Source: RPQJ01 sp963746325 (GTDB lineage: Bacteria > Pseudomonadota > Gammaproteobacteria > Steroidobacterales > Steroidobacteraceae). Taken from it: a stretch of DNA of 64,000 nt. Of this stretch, positions 46,854 through 55,865 are shown one piece after another. The stretch is taken from NCBI GenBank assembly GCA_963746325.1, contig CAVVBC010000003.1:104444-168443 (forward strand). Direction: 5' to 3'. The position numbers were made by a program, and so were the translations under genes. Numbering within the stretch: position 1 is the first letter of the stretch; the number at the start of each line of letters is the position of its first letter. Below the pieces are notes generated by a model. That model was given only the letters and a program-made list of their open reading frames with translations. It made no database searches and was not told the DNA's origin.

Positions 46854-47087
46854 GTGCCATCCCAATCCACCCGGTTGAACCCGAGAAAGCTGCTGCATTC
46901 CAAGTGGACGGCCATCGATCCACAGAACCGGGAAAAGCATTTCCTGGTGACCGGAATCGTCGATCCGCAGCCTCCGGGCTCTCCCGTGGTGTCGGTGGAG
47001 ATTGAAGCGGTGCACTCGAAGCGCGCGCGGATCATTGAGTGGCGAGAGCTCACCGACATCGCGCGGTGGCGGCGAGGGTGGGTTTAG
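46854..47087 (+). CDS. TIGR02450 family Trp-rich protein
   Basis: This 77-residue protein has the family core LNPRKLLHSKWTAIDPQNRE, then KHFLVTGIV, VEIEAVHSKRARIIEWRELT and a C-terminal WRRGWV. These positions, with the invariant HSKWTA and the Trp-rich tail, identify the small TIGR02450 family found in cyanobacteria and gammaproteobacteria, function unknown. GTG at 46854 is chosen because AAGG lies 8 bases upstream; GTG at 46845 is in frame as well. Confidence 0.85.
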   Translation: MPSQSTRLNPRKLLHSKWTAIDPQNREKHFLVTGIVDPQPPGSPVVSVEIEAVHSKRARIIEWRELTDIARWRRGWV

Positions 47088-47110
47088 CAAGGAAAGCCTC
47101 TAGCTGCAGG

Positions 47111-47235
47111 TCACTGACCTGCCATGTGCACGGTATGCGTACCGGCAAACCAGCGGCCAGTCACGCCGCTCCGGCGATAGGTGCCGAGCCAGCCGACGCG
47201 CTTGTCGAACACGTCGACGTGCCAGGAACGCTCAT
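47111..47235 (-). CDS. Candidate 40-residue protein (needs a frameshift)
   Basis: On the minus strand the frame ending at 47111 reads SWHVDVFDKRVGWLGTYRRS followed by GVTGRWFAGTHTVHM, with high third-position G+C and an unusual Trp/Gly/Arg composition. No start codon exists in that frame, but an ATG at 47235 in another frame would reach it after a one-base shift, as in many genes here. This is a weak call and could be part of a degraded gene. Confidence 0.25.
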
Positions 47236-47565
47236 CCGGGAGCGGCGGCTCCTACGCGAGCTGCAGCGCAGCGACCTGAGCCTGCTCGCCGCTTACCGCC
47301 AGATTCCCCTGCTCACGGGCCGCGTGCAGCGCCTGGCCTACACGCGTGCGCGCACGCGCACGCGCCGGCAAACTTGAAGCCGAGCCGTACCTCGCGACGC
47401 TGCCCGTCCACCGCTGCCGGCCCGAGCACCGTCAGCTGGCGCCCCGACACCGCGGCCGCTGACGCCGCACCGACGCTCTGCGACTTGACAGCGCCCACCG
47501 TGCGGACCTTTCATCGGAAGGCAGTAACGAAGCTGCCCGCCAACGCTTCACCCCGGGACCCGACC
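47236..47565. other. Intergenic stretch with coding-like fragment but no supported gene
   Basis: The plus strand holds a short in-frame stretch (LIRERRLLRELQRSDLSLLA to about 47377) with good codon bias but no start codon or recognisable homology. The remaining bases up to the DUF3617-like gene show a (CG)-rich repeat-like run near 47345-47365 and nothing else. Confidence 0.35.
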
Positions 47566-48015
47566 ATGCCGATACCGGCACGCACCGTTCGAATCTTCCT
47601 CCTCGCCCTCACCCTCGTGCTCGGGCCGACGGGCGTCGTCGCCAAGCCACCGTCGCTCGACGTCAAGCCAGGGCTCTGGCGCAAAGCCGTGAAGATGCAG
47701 ACCGGCGGCCGTACCCGAATGGACGCGGCCATCGACACCTGCCTGACCGCCGCCGACCTCGAACTGTCGCGGACCGCCGCGCGGCTGGCGCAGGCGCCGT
47801 CCTGCACGGTCCTGCTGCAGGAGCTGTCGCCGACGCGCATGAACGTCGTTCTTCAGTGCAAGCAGGGGCTGGCCCGATCGGTCACCGAGGTCCGCAGTCC
47901 CGAAGCGTTCGTCGTCAGCGCAGCCATCGTGCCGGCCGGCGGCGGCGACGAGACGCGCACCACCGAGCAATGGACCTTCGTGCAGGCGAGCTGCACCACC
48001 AAGGCGGCAAATTAG
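47566..48015 (+). CDS. Exported DUF3617-like protein
   Basis: A signal peptide (about 1-25, ending TGVVAK) is followed by DVKPGLWRKAVKMQTGG, the typical start of DUF3617 proteins. A Cys in DTCLTAADLELSRTAARLAQ and Cys residues in SCTVLLQEL and QCKQG, plus the final C in QASCTTKAAN, suggest disulfides. The protein has 149 residues. Family members are secreted beta-rich proteins of unknown role. It stands alone between less certain genes. Confidence 0.75.
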   Translation: MPIPARTVRIFLLALTLVLGPTGVVAKPPSLDVKPGLWRKAVKMQTGGRTRMDAAIDTCLTAADLELSRTAARLAQAPSCTVLLQELSPTRMNVVLQCKQGLARSVTEVRSPEAFVVSAAIVPAGGGDETRTTEQWTFVQASCTTKAAN

Positions 48016-48266
48016 TCACTCGTCGAGACACTTGCACAGGTGCTCGCACGCCTTCGCCTGCACCCCGAGGCTCGTCCAGGTTGGGCAAGGCGGTCTCCAG
48101 CGGGACCCTCGTCACGCGTCCCGCAGTCGCACGAGTCACAACGGCCGTGCACAATCGGACCCACAGGACGCAAGCCCCGATTGGCATGGCGGCGCCATTC
48201 GCCTACCGTGTGCCCCAGGACCGGCGCTGTCCGGTCGCCCGATCATCCACGAGAGGTTGAACCCCG

Positions 48267-48656
48267 ATGGCCAAAGCCAAGAAGTCCGTGAAAAAGTCTG
48301 CGAAAAAGCCCGCAAAGAAAGCCGCCCCGAAGGCCCCGCCGTCGATCAAGAGCGTGCTGACCAAGTCCGCACTGGTCGCTCACCTCGCCGAGGCCTCACA
48401 AGTCGCCGCCAAGGACGCGCGCGCCTTGCTCTTCGCCCTCGAGAACACGATCCTCGCCTCGATTGGCAGGAAGAGCGCCGGCACCTTCATGCTGCCGGGA
48501 CTGCTGAAGATCACCGTCACCAGCGTGCCCGCTAAGCCCGCACGCAAGGGCATCAATCCCTTCACCGGCGAGCCCACGACCTTCAAGGCCAAGCCCGCGA
48601 CCGTGAAGGTCAAGGTGCGCCCGATGAAGAAGCTCAAGGACGCCGCGAAGGCCTGA
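48267..48656 (+). CDS. HU-family DNA-binding protein with histone H1-like N-terminal tail
   Basis: The 129-residue protein has an N-terminal Lys/Ala/Pro repeat (AKKSVKKSAKKPAKKAAPK) followed by an HU/IHF-like fold: SVLTKSALVAHLAEASQVAA, then TILASIGRKSAGTFMLPG, LLKITVTSVPAKPARKGINP and FTGEPTTFKAKPATVKVKV. The RKGINPFTGEP region is a characteristic arm segment of this HU-like group. It probably compacts DNA non-specifically. A perfect 12-bp hairpin follows the stop codon. Confidence 0.9.
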   Translation: MAKAKKSVKKSAKKPAKKAAPKAPPSIKSVLTKSALVAHLAEASQVAAKDARALLFALENTILASIGRKSAGTFMLPGLLKITVTSVPAKPARKGINPFTGEPTTFKAKPATVKVKVRPMKKLKDAAKA

Positions 48657-48664
48657 GCCTCGAT

Positions 48665-48691
48665 CAGGGCGGCCACGCCGTGGCCGCCCTG
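48665..48691 (+). terminator. Terminator hairpin after the HU-like gene
   Basis: CAGGGCGGCCAC and GTGGCCGCCCTG pair perfectly over 12 bp around the loop GCC, starting 9 bases after the stop codon. The following TTCCC is a weak T-tract. Confidence 0.7.
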
Positions 48692-48833
48692 TTCCCGCGT
48701 CATACCCCACGCCCAACCATTCCTCGGACGCCCGCCATCACGCGGGCGTCGAGGCCCAACCGGGCCGTCCCCCTCTGAATCTCCAGCCTCGCGCATCGCC
48801 CCGTGCACTGAAGATAGGCAAAGCGAGCGCAAT

Positions 48834-49580
48834 CTATGCCTGCAGCCGCGCGCCGATCTCGCTCCACAAGCTCGCATACACGAGTGCGGCGGGGCTGCGC
48901 GGCGCGTAGGCGGGGATCGGGGCCCGCCGCACCGCCATCCGCTCGATCTCGCTCCAGTACGGGACCTCCGTCGCAAGCATCATCGGCAGCCGCTGCCGCG
49001 TGGCGGCGATGAGTTCTTCGTGCAGCGACTTGCGTCGATCCACCATCGAAAAGAACGGCAGGAGGCGCAGGTCGGACCAGCCCGCCTGTGCGACGTGCTC
49101 GAACAGCTGCTCGAGCATGCGCAAGGACAGCGGTGCCGGGAGGGTCGGTATCACGACGGCGTCGGCCGCCCGCAGCACGTTCTCCGACAGCAGTGACATC
49201 CCCGGCGGGCAGTCGAGCACAAGGCATCCATACGCCTCGTTGAGCGCACGACTCATTCGCAGGAGCCGCTCCGTCGGGTGCTTGCGCTCGTTCAAGTGCA
49301 CATCGAACTGACGATACGAAGAATCCGCCGGGATCAGATCCAGCCGCGCATAACCGGTCGGCGCCACCAGTTCAGGCAATTCGCGTTTGCCACTCACCAG
49401 CTTCCTGGCCGAGGCTCGCTCATTCGGCAGACCGCGCAGTGCATAGGTCGCCGCCCCTTGCGGGTCGAGGTCCCACAGTACGGTCGAGCGACCCGACGCC
49501 GCGGCCAGGTAAGCCAGGTTGACGGCCGTTGTCGTCTTGCCAACCCCGCCCTTGATGTTCGAGACCGCGATGATCTCCAT
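48834..49580 (-). CDS. ParA-family ATPase (orphan)
   Basis: The 248-residue protein opens with the deviant Walker A NIKGGVGKTTTAVNLAYLA and has DLDPQGAATYAL and LVLDCPPGMSLLSENVLRAA (Walker B), followed by the ParA C-terminal AVVIPTLPAPLSLRMLEQL. It lacks the N-terminal DNA-binding extension of plasmid ParA. No parB gene or parS-like repeat is nearby, so its cargo (chromosome, chemotaxis cluster or other) is unknown. It is convergent with the HU-like gene. Confidence 0.9.
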   Translation of the reverse strand: MEIIAVSNIKGGVGKTTTAVNLAYLAAASGRSTVLWDLDPQGAATYALRGLPNERASARKLVSGKRELPELVAPTGYARLDLIPADSSYRQFDVHLNERKHPTERLLRMSRALNEAYGCLVLDCPPGMSLLSENVLRAADAVVIPTLPAPLSLRMLEQLFEHVAQAGWSDLRLLPFFSMVDRRKSLHEELIAATRQRLPMMLATEVPYWSEIERMAVRRAPIPAYAPRSPAALVYASLWSEIGARLQA

Positions 49581-49759
49581 AGCCCGCCGATGATAGTCGA
49601 GCCGCCGCGTAAACGCGGCCGGCGGATCGAGGCCTCCCTGGCCATTCCTCTCATGCGCGATCACCGATCGCGCGAGGTCGCTCCTCAGCGAACGTCCCGC
49701 TCCCGCCGCTCCCGCGCCCGCATTCCCGCTACACTTCGCCCCAACAGGGAGAGAGCCGT

Positions 49760-50032
49760 GTGACCGACGGGCCACAGGACGGAGAAAGGGGGAACCTCTG
49801 GACGCGACTGCGCCACCGCAAGGTGGTGCAGTGGGGCATCGCGTACGCCGCCGGCGCCTGGGGTCTGCTGCAGGGAGTGCAGTTTATCGCCGACACATTC
49901 GACTGGCCGAACCAGACCCAGCGACTCGCGACGATCGCGCTGCTAATCGGCCTCCCCGTCGTCCTGATCCTCGCCTGGTACCACGGCGACCGCGTGCGCA
50001 TCAACGTGAAAGTTGATAGCCGCGAGCATTGA
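49760..50032 (+). CDS. Truncated membrane N-terminal module of an adenylate-cyclase/TPR-type protein
   Basis: The 90-residue reading LWTRLRHRKVVQWGIAYAAG, AWGLLQGVQFIADTF, LIGLPVVLILAWYHGDR is the two-helix membrane module that in many proteobacteria begins long proteins with TPR or cyclase domains (the RRKVV...AYA...F...W...LAW pattern). Here it ends abruptly after WYHGDR, and no downstream domain follows. It looks like a truncated remnant, or a frameshift removed the rest. A GTG start is used. Confidence 0.55.
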   Translation: MTDGPQDGERGNLWTRLRHRKVVQWGIAYAAGAWGLLQGVQFIADTFDWPNQTQRLATIALLIGLPVVLILAWYHGDRVRINVKVDSREH

Positions 50033-50362
50033 TGCCCACCTCTGGGCCACGCGTACGACCGTGAGCTCACGGCCGCTGACTCTCCTCGATCCAGTGCGAG
50101 ATCGCCGGAGACGTCGTTGCGCCCGGCTCGAGCCTGCTCGCGAGCCTGCACGCTCAAGGTGCGGCCAATGTTTGACGCCGTGCGGTGGTTCGATGATTGG
50201 GAACAGTGCCGGGGCCTTCGCGCCACCTACGCCCACGCTGATCGCACGGGCTGTGCGGCTCGTCGCAATTCACGCGGACAGCGCCTTATTGCAGCCCCGC
50301 TGCAACATTCGCTCGCCATCCTTCGCGCGCGCCACACACCGGCGCACCGAAGGAGACCATTC
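50033..50362. other. Intergenic stretch without a supported gene
   Basis: The 330 bases contain an open frame in phase with the tiny gene at 50363, but it lacks a ribosome binding site for an upstream start and shows no recognisable motif. The strong AAGGAG near the end belongs to that tiny gene. I see no other feature. Confidence 0.5.
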
Positions 50363-50443
50363 ATGACGATCGTTGCCACGCTGATGCTCACCGCCATCGC
50401 CTTGTATGTCTTGGTGCAGGTGGACGACCTCCGGTCCCGATGA
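50363..50443 (+). CDS. Tiny single-helix membrane protein, 26 aa (paralogue of the one at 27086)
   Basis: The ORF starts MTIVATLMLTAIALYVLVQV and ends VDDLRSR, with AAGGAG nine bases before the ATG. It is a one-helix membrane protein. The match to the 25-residue protein at 27086 covers the whole length without gaps (12 of 25 identical, most others conservative). It is convergent with the CheX gene, as the other copy is convergent with a diguanylate cyclase gene. Confidence 0.6.
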   Translation: MTIVATLMLTAIALYVLVQVDDLRSR

Positions 50444-50544
50444 GGTCGTGCGAGGGCCGGGTAGCGGGGGCCCCACAAATCCTGGGCGCTCGCTACCGGC
50501 ACTTCCCCCTGGCCGGCGTACGCCCGGCTTCTTGTCCAGCTCGT

Positions 50545-50994
50545 CTACCTGAGGCACACGACGAGCTTGGCCACGTGGCTGCGCCAGTTGATCGGTATCA
50601 CGACCGGCCGGTGGCCGGCGGGCAAGTCGACGCTGCTGCCGGCGCCGGCGACGACGGTCGGCGCCGAGATCGTGAAGTCGCGGCCGAAGTCGACCCGCAC
50701 GTTGCCGGCGATCGTGTTCGCCACCTCGCCGACCAGGTCGCACAGGTACTCGTGCGAGACATTGCTCTCGTTCATCTTCATCAGCAGCACGGTCAGCATG
50801 CCCCTCGGCGCCGAGAAGCAGACCATGCCGCTGCGACGGCCCGACACGGAGATCACGCCGGTGTAGTCGTGGATCTCGGGCACGCCGCGGGTGACGAGGT
50901 ACGGCGAACCCACGGTGGCGGCCTGCTGCGCCGCGACCTCGAAGTAGCGGGTGGTGCCATACACGAACGCACGGATGTCCTGTTCATCGAGCAT
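50545..50994 (-). CDS. cheX: CheX-like CheY-P phosphatase
   Basis: This 149-residue protein of the CheC/CheX phosphatase family has the active-site helix HEYLCDLVGEVANTIAGNV with the E-x2-N pair that removes phosphate from CheY-P. The second half has DFTISAPTVVAGAG, typical of CheX. The gene begins one base after the response-regulator gene on the same strand and is the last gene of a four-gene operon. The likely role is to dephosphorylate the adjacent response regulator. Confidence 0.88.
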   Translation of the reverse strand: MLDEQDIRAFVYGTTRYFEVAAQQAATVGSPYLVTRGVPEIHDYTGVISVSGRRSGMVCFSAPRGMLTVLLMKMNESNVSHEYLCDLVGEVANTIAGNVRVDFGRDFTISAPTVVAGAGSSVDLPAGHRPVVIPINWRSHVAKLVVCLR

Positions 50995-50995
50995 G

Positions 50996-51391
50996 TCAGG
51001 CGTCCGCGATCAGCTCATCCAGCGCTTCATTCAGCTGCCGATCCGAGAATGGCTTGGCCAGGAAGCCGTTGGCGCCTTTCTCCATGGCTTCCACGGCCGT
51101 CGCTTTGTCGGCCAGTGCGGAAACGATCAGGATCAGGACGCCGGGCTTGATCGCGACCAGTCGTTCGACGCACTCGATGCCGTCCATCTGGGGCATCGTG
51201 ATGTCCATGGTCACGACGTCGGGGTCTGTGCGGCGGAAGACCTCGAGCGCCTCGACGCCGTTCGCGGCCACGCCGACGACCTGCAGGGATTCGATCTGCT
51301 GGCAGCGCTCAATTCGCCGGCGGATGACGTTGGAGTCGTCCACGATGAGCAGCTTGAGCGGTCTTGCAAGGAATCGGGCCGTGTCGGCCAT
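50996..51391 (-). CDS. CheY-like response regulator
   Basis: This stand-alone receiver has 131 residues and all conserved residues: LLIVDDSNVIRRRIE (acidic pair), VTMDITMPQMDGIECVERLV (phosphoacceptor Asp), LILIVSALADK (Thr/Ser), and FLAKPFSDRQLNEAL (Lys). There is no output domain, so it acts by protein contact, as in chemotaxis. It is encoded between the HPt kinase and CheX. Confidence 0.93.
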   Translation of the reverse strand: MADTARFLARPLKLLIVDDSNVIRRRIERCQQIESLQVVGVAANGVEALEVFRRTDPDVVTMDITMPQMDGIECVERLVAIKPGVLILIVSALADKATAVEAMEKGANGFLAKPFSDRQLNEALDELIADA

Positions 51392-51416
51392 CGCGGGGTC
51401 TCCTGCGTCGTACGCG

Positions 51417-53586
51417 TCAGGCGACGGTGCTCTGTTGCCCGCTCGCCGCAGGCAGCAGGATGGAGAAACGCGTGTACTTGCCGCTGCGGTCGAGACACTG
51501 ATGCGGCCGCCCATCGCCTGCACGGCCTTGTGCACGAAGTCGAGACCCACGCCGCGCCCGGCGTCACGGCTTTCAGCCTCGTGCGTCGAGAATCCCGGCT
51601 TGAAGATCAGGGCCAGGCTCGATCGGGTGTCGAACTGCCTGGCTTCCTGCTCGCTCAGGACACCGCGACGGACGGCGGCTTCGCGCATCCGTTCGGCCAC
51701 GATACCGTGCCCGTCGTCCTGGAACGACAGCTCGAATCCCTGCTCACGCGACTTGAACTGAATCTGCAGCACGCCGGTCTCGTCCTTGGCGAGTTCGCGT
51801 CGTGCGGCGGCATCCTCGATGCCGTGCACCACGCCGTTGCGCACGAGCTGGATCGCAATGTCGCGTACCATCCTGCGCATCTCGCCGGGCACCTCGTCGA
51901 GGCCCGTTGCCACGAGCCGGACCTTCTTGCCGTGATCGCTGGCGATGCGCTGGGCCAGTGCGTCGAGCGCGGGCCCCAGGTCCTGCTTGACCGACTTGAG
52001 CGCAGTGACCGTGGCACGCGGGCCCGTCGTGGGCGTGGCCGTCGTGAGCAGGGCGGTCGCGCGCAGTGAGTCCACGCGGCCGACCAGTTCGCGGACCGAT
52101 TGGAGGTGACTCAGTATCTCGTCCAGGCGCAGGACGAGTGGCAGGAAATCGTTGCCAGTCAATTGCGGCCGCTCGCGCAATTCCTTCAACAGCTCCTCGA
52201 AGGAATGCGCGCGGCCCTCGACGGAGGCCAGGCCCAGCATGGCCGCCTCGCCCTTGATGCGATGCATTTCGCGGAACAACGGATCCACCTTCGCGCGATA
52301 GTCCGCGTCACCGCGGGCCGGTACCTTGAGCACATTGTTGATCTGCGCGAGCGTCGCGCCGGTGTCGTCGAGGAACGATGACAATTGCTGCGGATCGACC
52401 TGCAGCAGACCGACCAACATGTCCATCTGCCCCTGGGCATGGGCCTGCGAGTCCTTCAGTTCGCGAGCGAGCATGAGACCGGGAGGTCACGTCGTTTACG
52501 GAGACCAGGAGATGGCGCGCGCCCTCGTCGCCCTTGACGCGGTGGAAGTCGAACTGGAGATACCGCAGGTCGCGGCCGCCATCCGCACGCTCGAACTGCA
52601 CCTCCACTTCCGCCAGCGGGTTGATGCTCCGGATCAGGTTCTCCTTGGCGCGCTCGCCCCACGGCAGCCTCACGTACTTCGTGGCCGTGGCGAGCGTCTT
52701 CGGAGACCGTGTCGCGCAGCAGGTCCTCCAGGGTCAGCTTGCTGAAATCATCGCGGCGGAACAGGGTCGACAGTGCGGTGGAGTGCGCCTGGCCGATGCG
52801 AAAGTCGGCGTCGATCAGGAACAGTCCATCTTTGACCGTGCTCAGGATATCGCGCGTCTGGTTGCGCGCCTCGACGGCGATGCGCTCGTGACGGGCCTTC
52901 AACCACTGAAAGTACGCGAGCAACGTCAGCAGCAGGGCGGCGAAGACGACGCCCGTGATCATCAGGGTGCGCAGCGTGGCCGAAGCGGTGACGACCTGCT
53001 GCTCGAGGCTCGTGCTGACCGACGAGAGCGCTGAATTCAGTCCTTCCGTCGCCTCGTGACTGACCTTGATGGCCTGTCGCGCGTCCTTCAGCAACCGCTG
53101 TCCGGGTGCGTTCAGCTGCACGCCCGCCGAATCCGAGTCGCGATAGGGAAGGCCCTTGAACCCGCTGACGGGCACCAGCGCCTGGCGGTAGGCCGACCAC
53201 ACACTGTCGATTTCACGCAGTTCGGCCGAATCGCCGGCCGCCGACTGCCGCAGCTGAGTCAGGCCCCGGTCGAACTCGCCTATCGACGTGCCTAAGTCCC
53301 TGAGGGCCTGGGCGACGTAAACCCCCGACCCGAGCCGGTCGCGGATCGCCACCAGCGAGCGCGCGATCGCTGCCGGCTGGCCACGCTGCTCGCTCGCCAC
53401 CTTGAGGGCGGCGGTATCCGCGGCCAGTTGATTGGCGAGCCGGTATCCCGGTAACAGCACCAGTCCAATAAAGGCCACGAGCAGTACCAGGAAGCCGACG
53501 GTTGCGGCGTGCACGCGCAGGCCGCCAGCGAACCGTCCGGCCATCGTCTGCCGCTCGCGCGGGAGCGGGCGATCCACTCGGTTCAT
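51417..53586 (-). CDS. Membrane sensor kinase with HPt and HATPase_c domains (frameshifted)
   Basis: Two N-terminal membrane helices (about 30-50 and 205-225) flank a periplasmic helical sensor. A PAS-like domain (STVKDGLFLIDADFRIGQAH) follows, then an HPt domain with the phosphoryl His in REMHRIKGEAAMLGLASVEG. A CheA-type HATPase_c comes last (IQLVRNGVVHGIEDAAARRE, FQDDGHGI, DAGRGVGLDFVHKAVQAMGG). There is no HisKA domain and no CheW-binding domain. The frame breaks near 52680, 52490 and 51480; the corrected length is about 720 residues. It overlaps the TonB-domain gene by 4 bases (ATGA). Confidence 0.88.
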
Positions 53587-55742
53587 GGCTGTTTCACTTG
53601 CTCGGGTCGGAAGAGGATTTCGGTCATGACGGTCGCCTCGATGCCGGGATCGTTGACCGAGAGCGGCTTGAAGCGCCAGCGTCGAACCGCCGCGAGCGCC
53701 GCCTGGTCGAACACGGCCGCCGGGCTCGAGTTCACGACCGCGGCCGACTTGACCTTACCGTCCGCGGCGACGGTGATGCGGACCCGAACGCTGCCTTGCA
53801 GGCCCTTCTGCAGCGCGCCCGGCGGGTATTCCGGCGGTACGTACCGTGTGCGCTGAATCTCGAGCGGCGACACCTGCTTCGATACCGGCGTCGCGCGTGC
53901 CGCGGCGATGGCGCGCTCCAGCGTGTCCACGTCCGCGAGATTCAGCCCGAGTCGCCGGGCGGCGACGGCATTCGTCTGCGCCACCTCGAGGTTGCGGTCC
54001 AGCAAGGCCTTGCGCCCGCCATCGAGCAGGGCGTCGGACACGGCCCGACTGCTCACGACAGCCGCGTTGCCGGACGGATCCTCGGCGCGCAGCGCATTCA
54101 GGTAAGCGACCGCACTGTCCTGTGCCGGTTCAAGCAGGCGTCCGTCCCGGATGCGATCCTGCACCAGCCGCGCGAGCTGCGCCGACGTCGCGATGGCCGG
54201 GGGCGGCGCGGCGATGGCCGGCGCGGCGCGCATCGCGGCCGCCAACGCGGGCGGGCTCACACCGAGTTCCCGTGCGTGCCCGACCCAGCGCTCCACCTCG
54301 TCCGGCCGCGACTGCGCAGCGGCGTCGCGGATCTTGAGCAGGTAGGCTTGCCGCAGCTCGGCCGTCGCGGTCTCTGCGAGCCGCTGCGGATCGGAGGCCA
54401 CTCTGCGCAATTGCGCGAGGTAGGTTTTCGCGCTGTCGTTGGCCGGGTCAACCAGCGAACCTTCACGGATTCGCCTCGTGACGAGTTGCGCCAGTACCTG
54501 CGCGCGTGCGTCAGTCTGTCGCCGACCGATCGCCTCGCGCCAGTGCGCGGCCCTCGATGCCGTCAGCGTGCCGAGTTGCGAGCCTTGTTGCAGCAACTGC
54601 TGGGCTCGATCGACCTGACCGGCCTCGAGCGCGGCTGCGATCTGCGCCTCTGCCAGCTTGGCGTCGAGCGGGATCAATGCCGGGTCATTGGGACGGACGA
54701 GCTTGAGTTGGCTGAGCGTGCCTGCGGCATCGCTGAACCTTCGCTCACCCAGTTCCGTCCGCAACCGCTCGTCGAGCACGGCGCCAATTCGCTGCAGGCC
54801 CTCCCTGGCTTCATCGTTGGTGGAATCCTGCGCGAGGACGGCGCGGAAGTAGGCGAGGGCATTGTCGCCCTCCGGTTCGGTGTAGTGGCGAGCGGCCAGG
54901 GCAATGCGCGCCCTGTCGAGCAGCTCGTCGCTCGAACCGGCCGGCACCGCGGCCGCGGCTGCGTCCGTGATCGCCGGCTGAGTGCGTTGCTGGGTCACCT
55001 CGCGTGCGGGCAGCACCGCAGCGTTACCGCTCGCGGGCACATCCTCCGGAGCACGCGTCTGCAGCGCCATCCACGCCAGGGTGACCACCACGAGTGCCGC
55101 GCCCGCCAGGAGCGCGGTCCACGTATGCCGGCGGCGGCCGCCCCTCGATCCGGTCGCCGTCACCTTGGCCAGGGCCGTCTCCACGACGTCGGAGTGCCGC
55201 CACGCATCCGCGGACGCAGACGACGCCACGGCAGCGGTCGTCGACGCCGCGACGGTCGGTGCTGAGGCAAGCACACTGGCAGGCGCGGCCAGGGTGTACC
55301 GCGCGAGGGCCTCAGCGCTCGCGCCTTCGAGAATCGCCGTGGCCTGGCCGGTCTCGACCGGAATGGGCAGGATCGCGAAGGTGGCCGATCCTCTGATGGC
55401 TCTCGAGACGCTGGCGCTTTCCTCCGTCGGCGTCAGCACGATGACGATGCAGGTGCCGTCCGGCGATTGAAGTCCATTCACGGTCGCGCACAGGTCCGGG
55501 CGACCACGCGCATCGAGCAGCACCACGCACGGGCGCAACGGTCGGATGAATTCGCGCGCCGCTTGCTCCGACTCGACGGGACGGATCGTGGACTCGCCGT
55601 CCAGGGCCAGGCCAATCTGCTCGAGCAGCGTGTCATCGCCCGTCAGGGCGATGATCTCCACGCGGGGTGGTGGCGCGACTTTCGCCGTGCCGGACGGCAC
55701 GGGAGTGGGGTGCACTGGAACGGGCGCAGGTATGCCGGACAA
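53583..55742 (-). CDS. TonB C-terminal protein with pseudo-receiver N-terminus
   Basis: TTG at 55742 is chosen because GAGGAG lies 8 bases upstream; earlier in-frame starts lack one. The 719-residue protein begins with a Pro-rich segment and a response-regulator-like domain (about 28-140): VEIIALTGDDTLLEQIGLAL, PCVVLLDARGRPDL with an Asp at about 77, and SATFAILPIPVETGQ, where the invariant Lys is replaced by Ile. A membrane helix (207-227) is followed by long Ala-rich TPR-like helices. The TonB C-terminal domain ends the protein (YPPGALQKGLQGSVRVRITV, AALAAVRRWRFKPL). It overlaps the kinase gene and is the first gene of the operon. Confidence 0.88.
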   Translation of the reverse strand: MSGIPAPVPVHPTPVPSGTAKVAPPPRVEIIALTGDDTLLEQIGLALDGESTIRPVESEQAAREFIRPLRPCVVLLDARGRPDLCATVNGLQSPDGTCIVIVLTPTEESASVSRAIRGSATFAILPIPVETGQATAILEGASAEALARYTLAAPASVLASAPTVAASTTAAVASSASADAWRHSDVVETALAKVTATGSRGGRRRHTWTALLAGAALVVVTLAWMALQTRAPEDVPASGNAAVLPAREVTQQRTQPAITDAAAAAVPAGSSDELLDRARIALAARHYTEPEGDNALAYFRAVLAQDSTNDEAREGLQRIGAVLDERLRTELGERRFSDAAGTLSQLKLVRPNDPALIPLDAKLAEAQIAAALEAGQVDRAQQLLQQGSQLGTLTASRAAHWREAIGRRQTDARAQVLAQLVTRRIREGSLVDPANDSAKTYLAQLRRVASDPQRLAETATAELRQAYLLKIRDAAAQSRPDEVERWVGHARELGVSPPALAAAMRAAPAIAAPPPAIATSAQLARLVQDRIRDGRLLEPAQDSAVAYLNALRAEDPSGNAAVVSSRAVSDALLDGGRKALLDRNLEVAQTNAVAARRLGLNLADVDTLERAIAAARATPVSKQVSPLEIQRTRYVPPEYPPGALQKGLQGSVRVRITVAADGKVKSAAVVNSSPAAVFDQAALAAVRRWRFKPLSVNDPGIEATVMTEILFRPEQVKQP

Positions 55743-55865
55743 CGAAAAGGCTCCTCTGGTTGATGCCGAGCCGCTGCGCCTGATTCGACGGCGAGTGCCT
55801 TGAGGAGTGTAGGTAACGTTCGCTCGCCAACCTGGGGCCACGTCACAAATCGAGAAGCCGATCTC

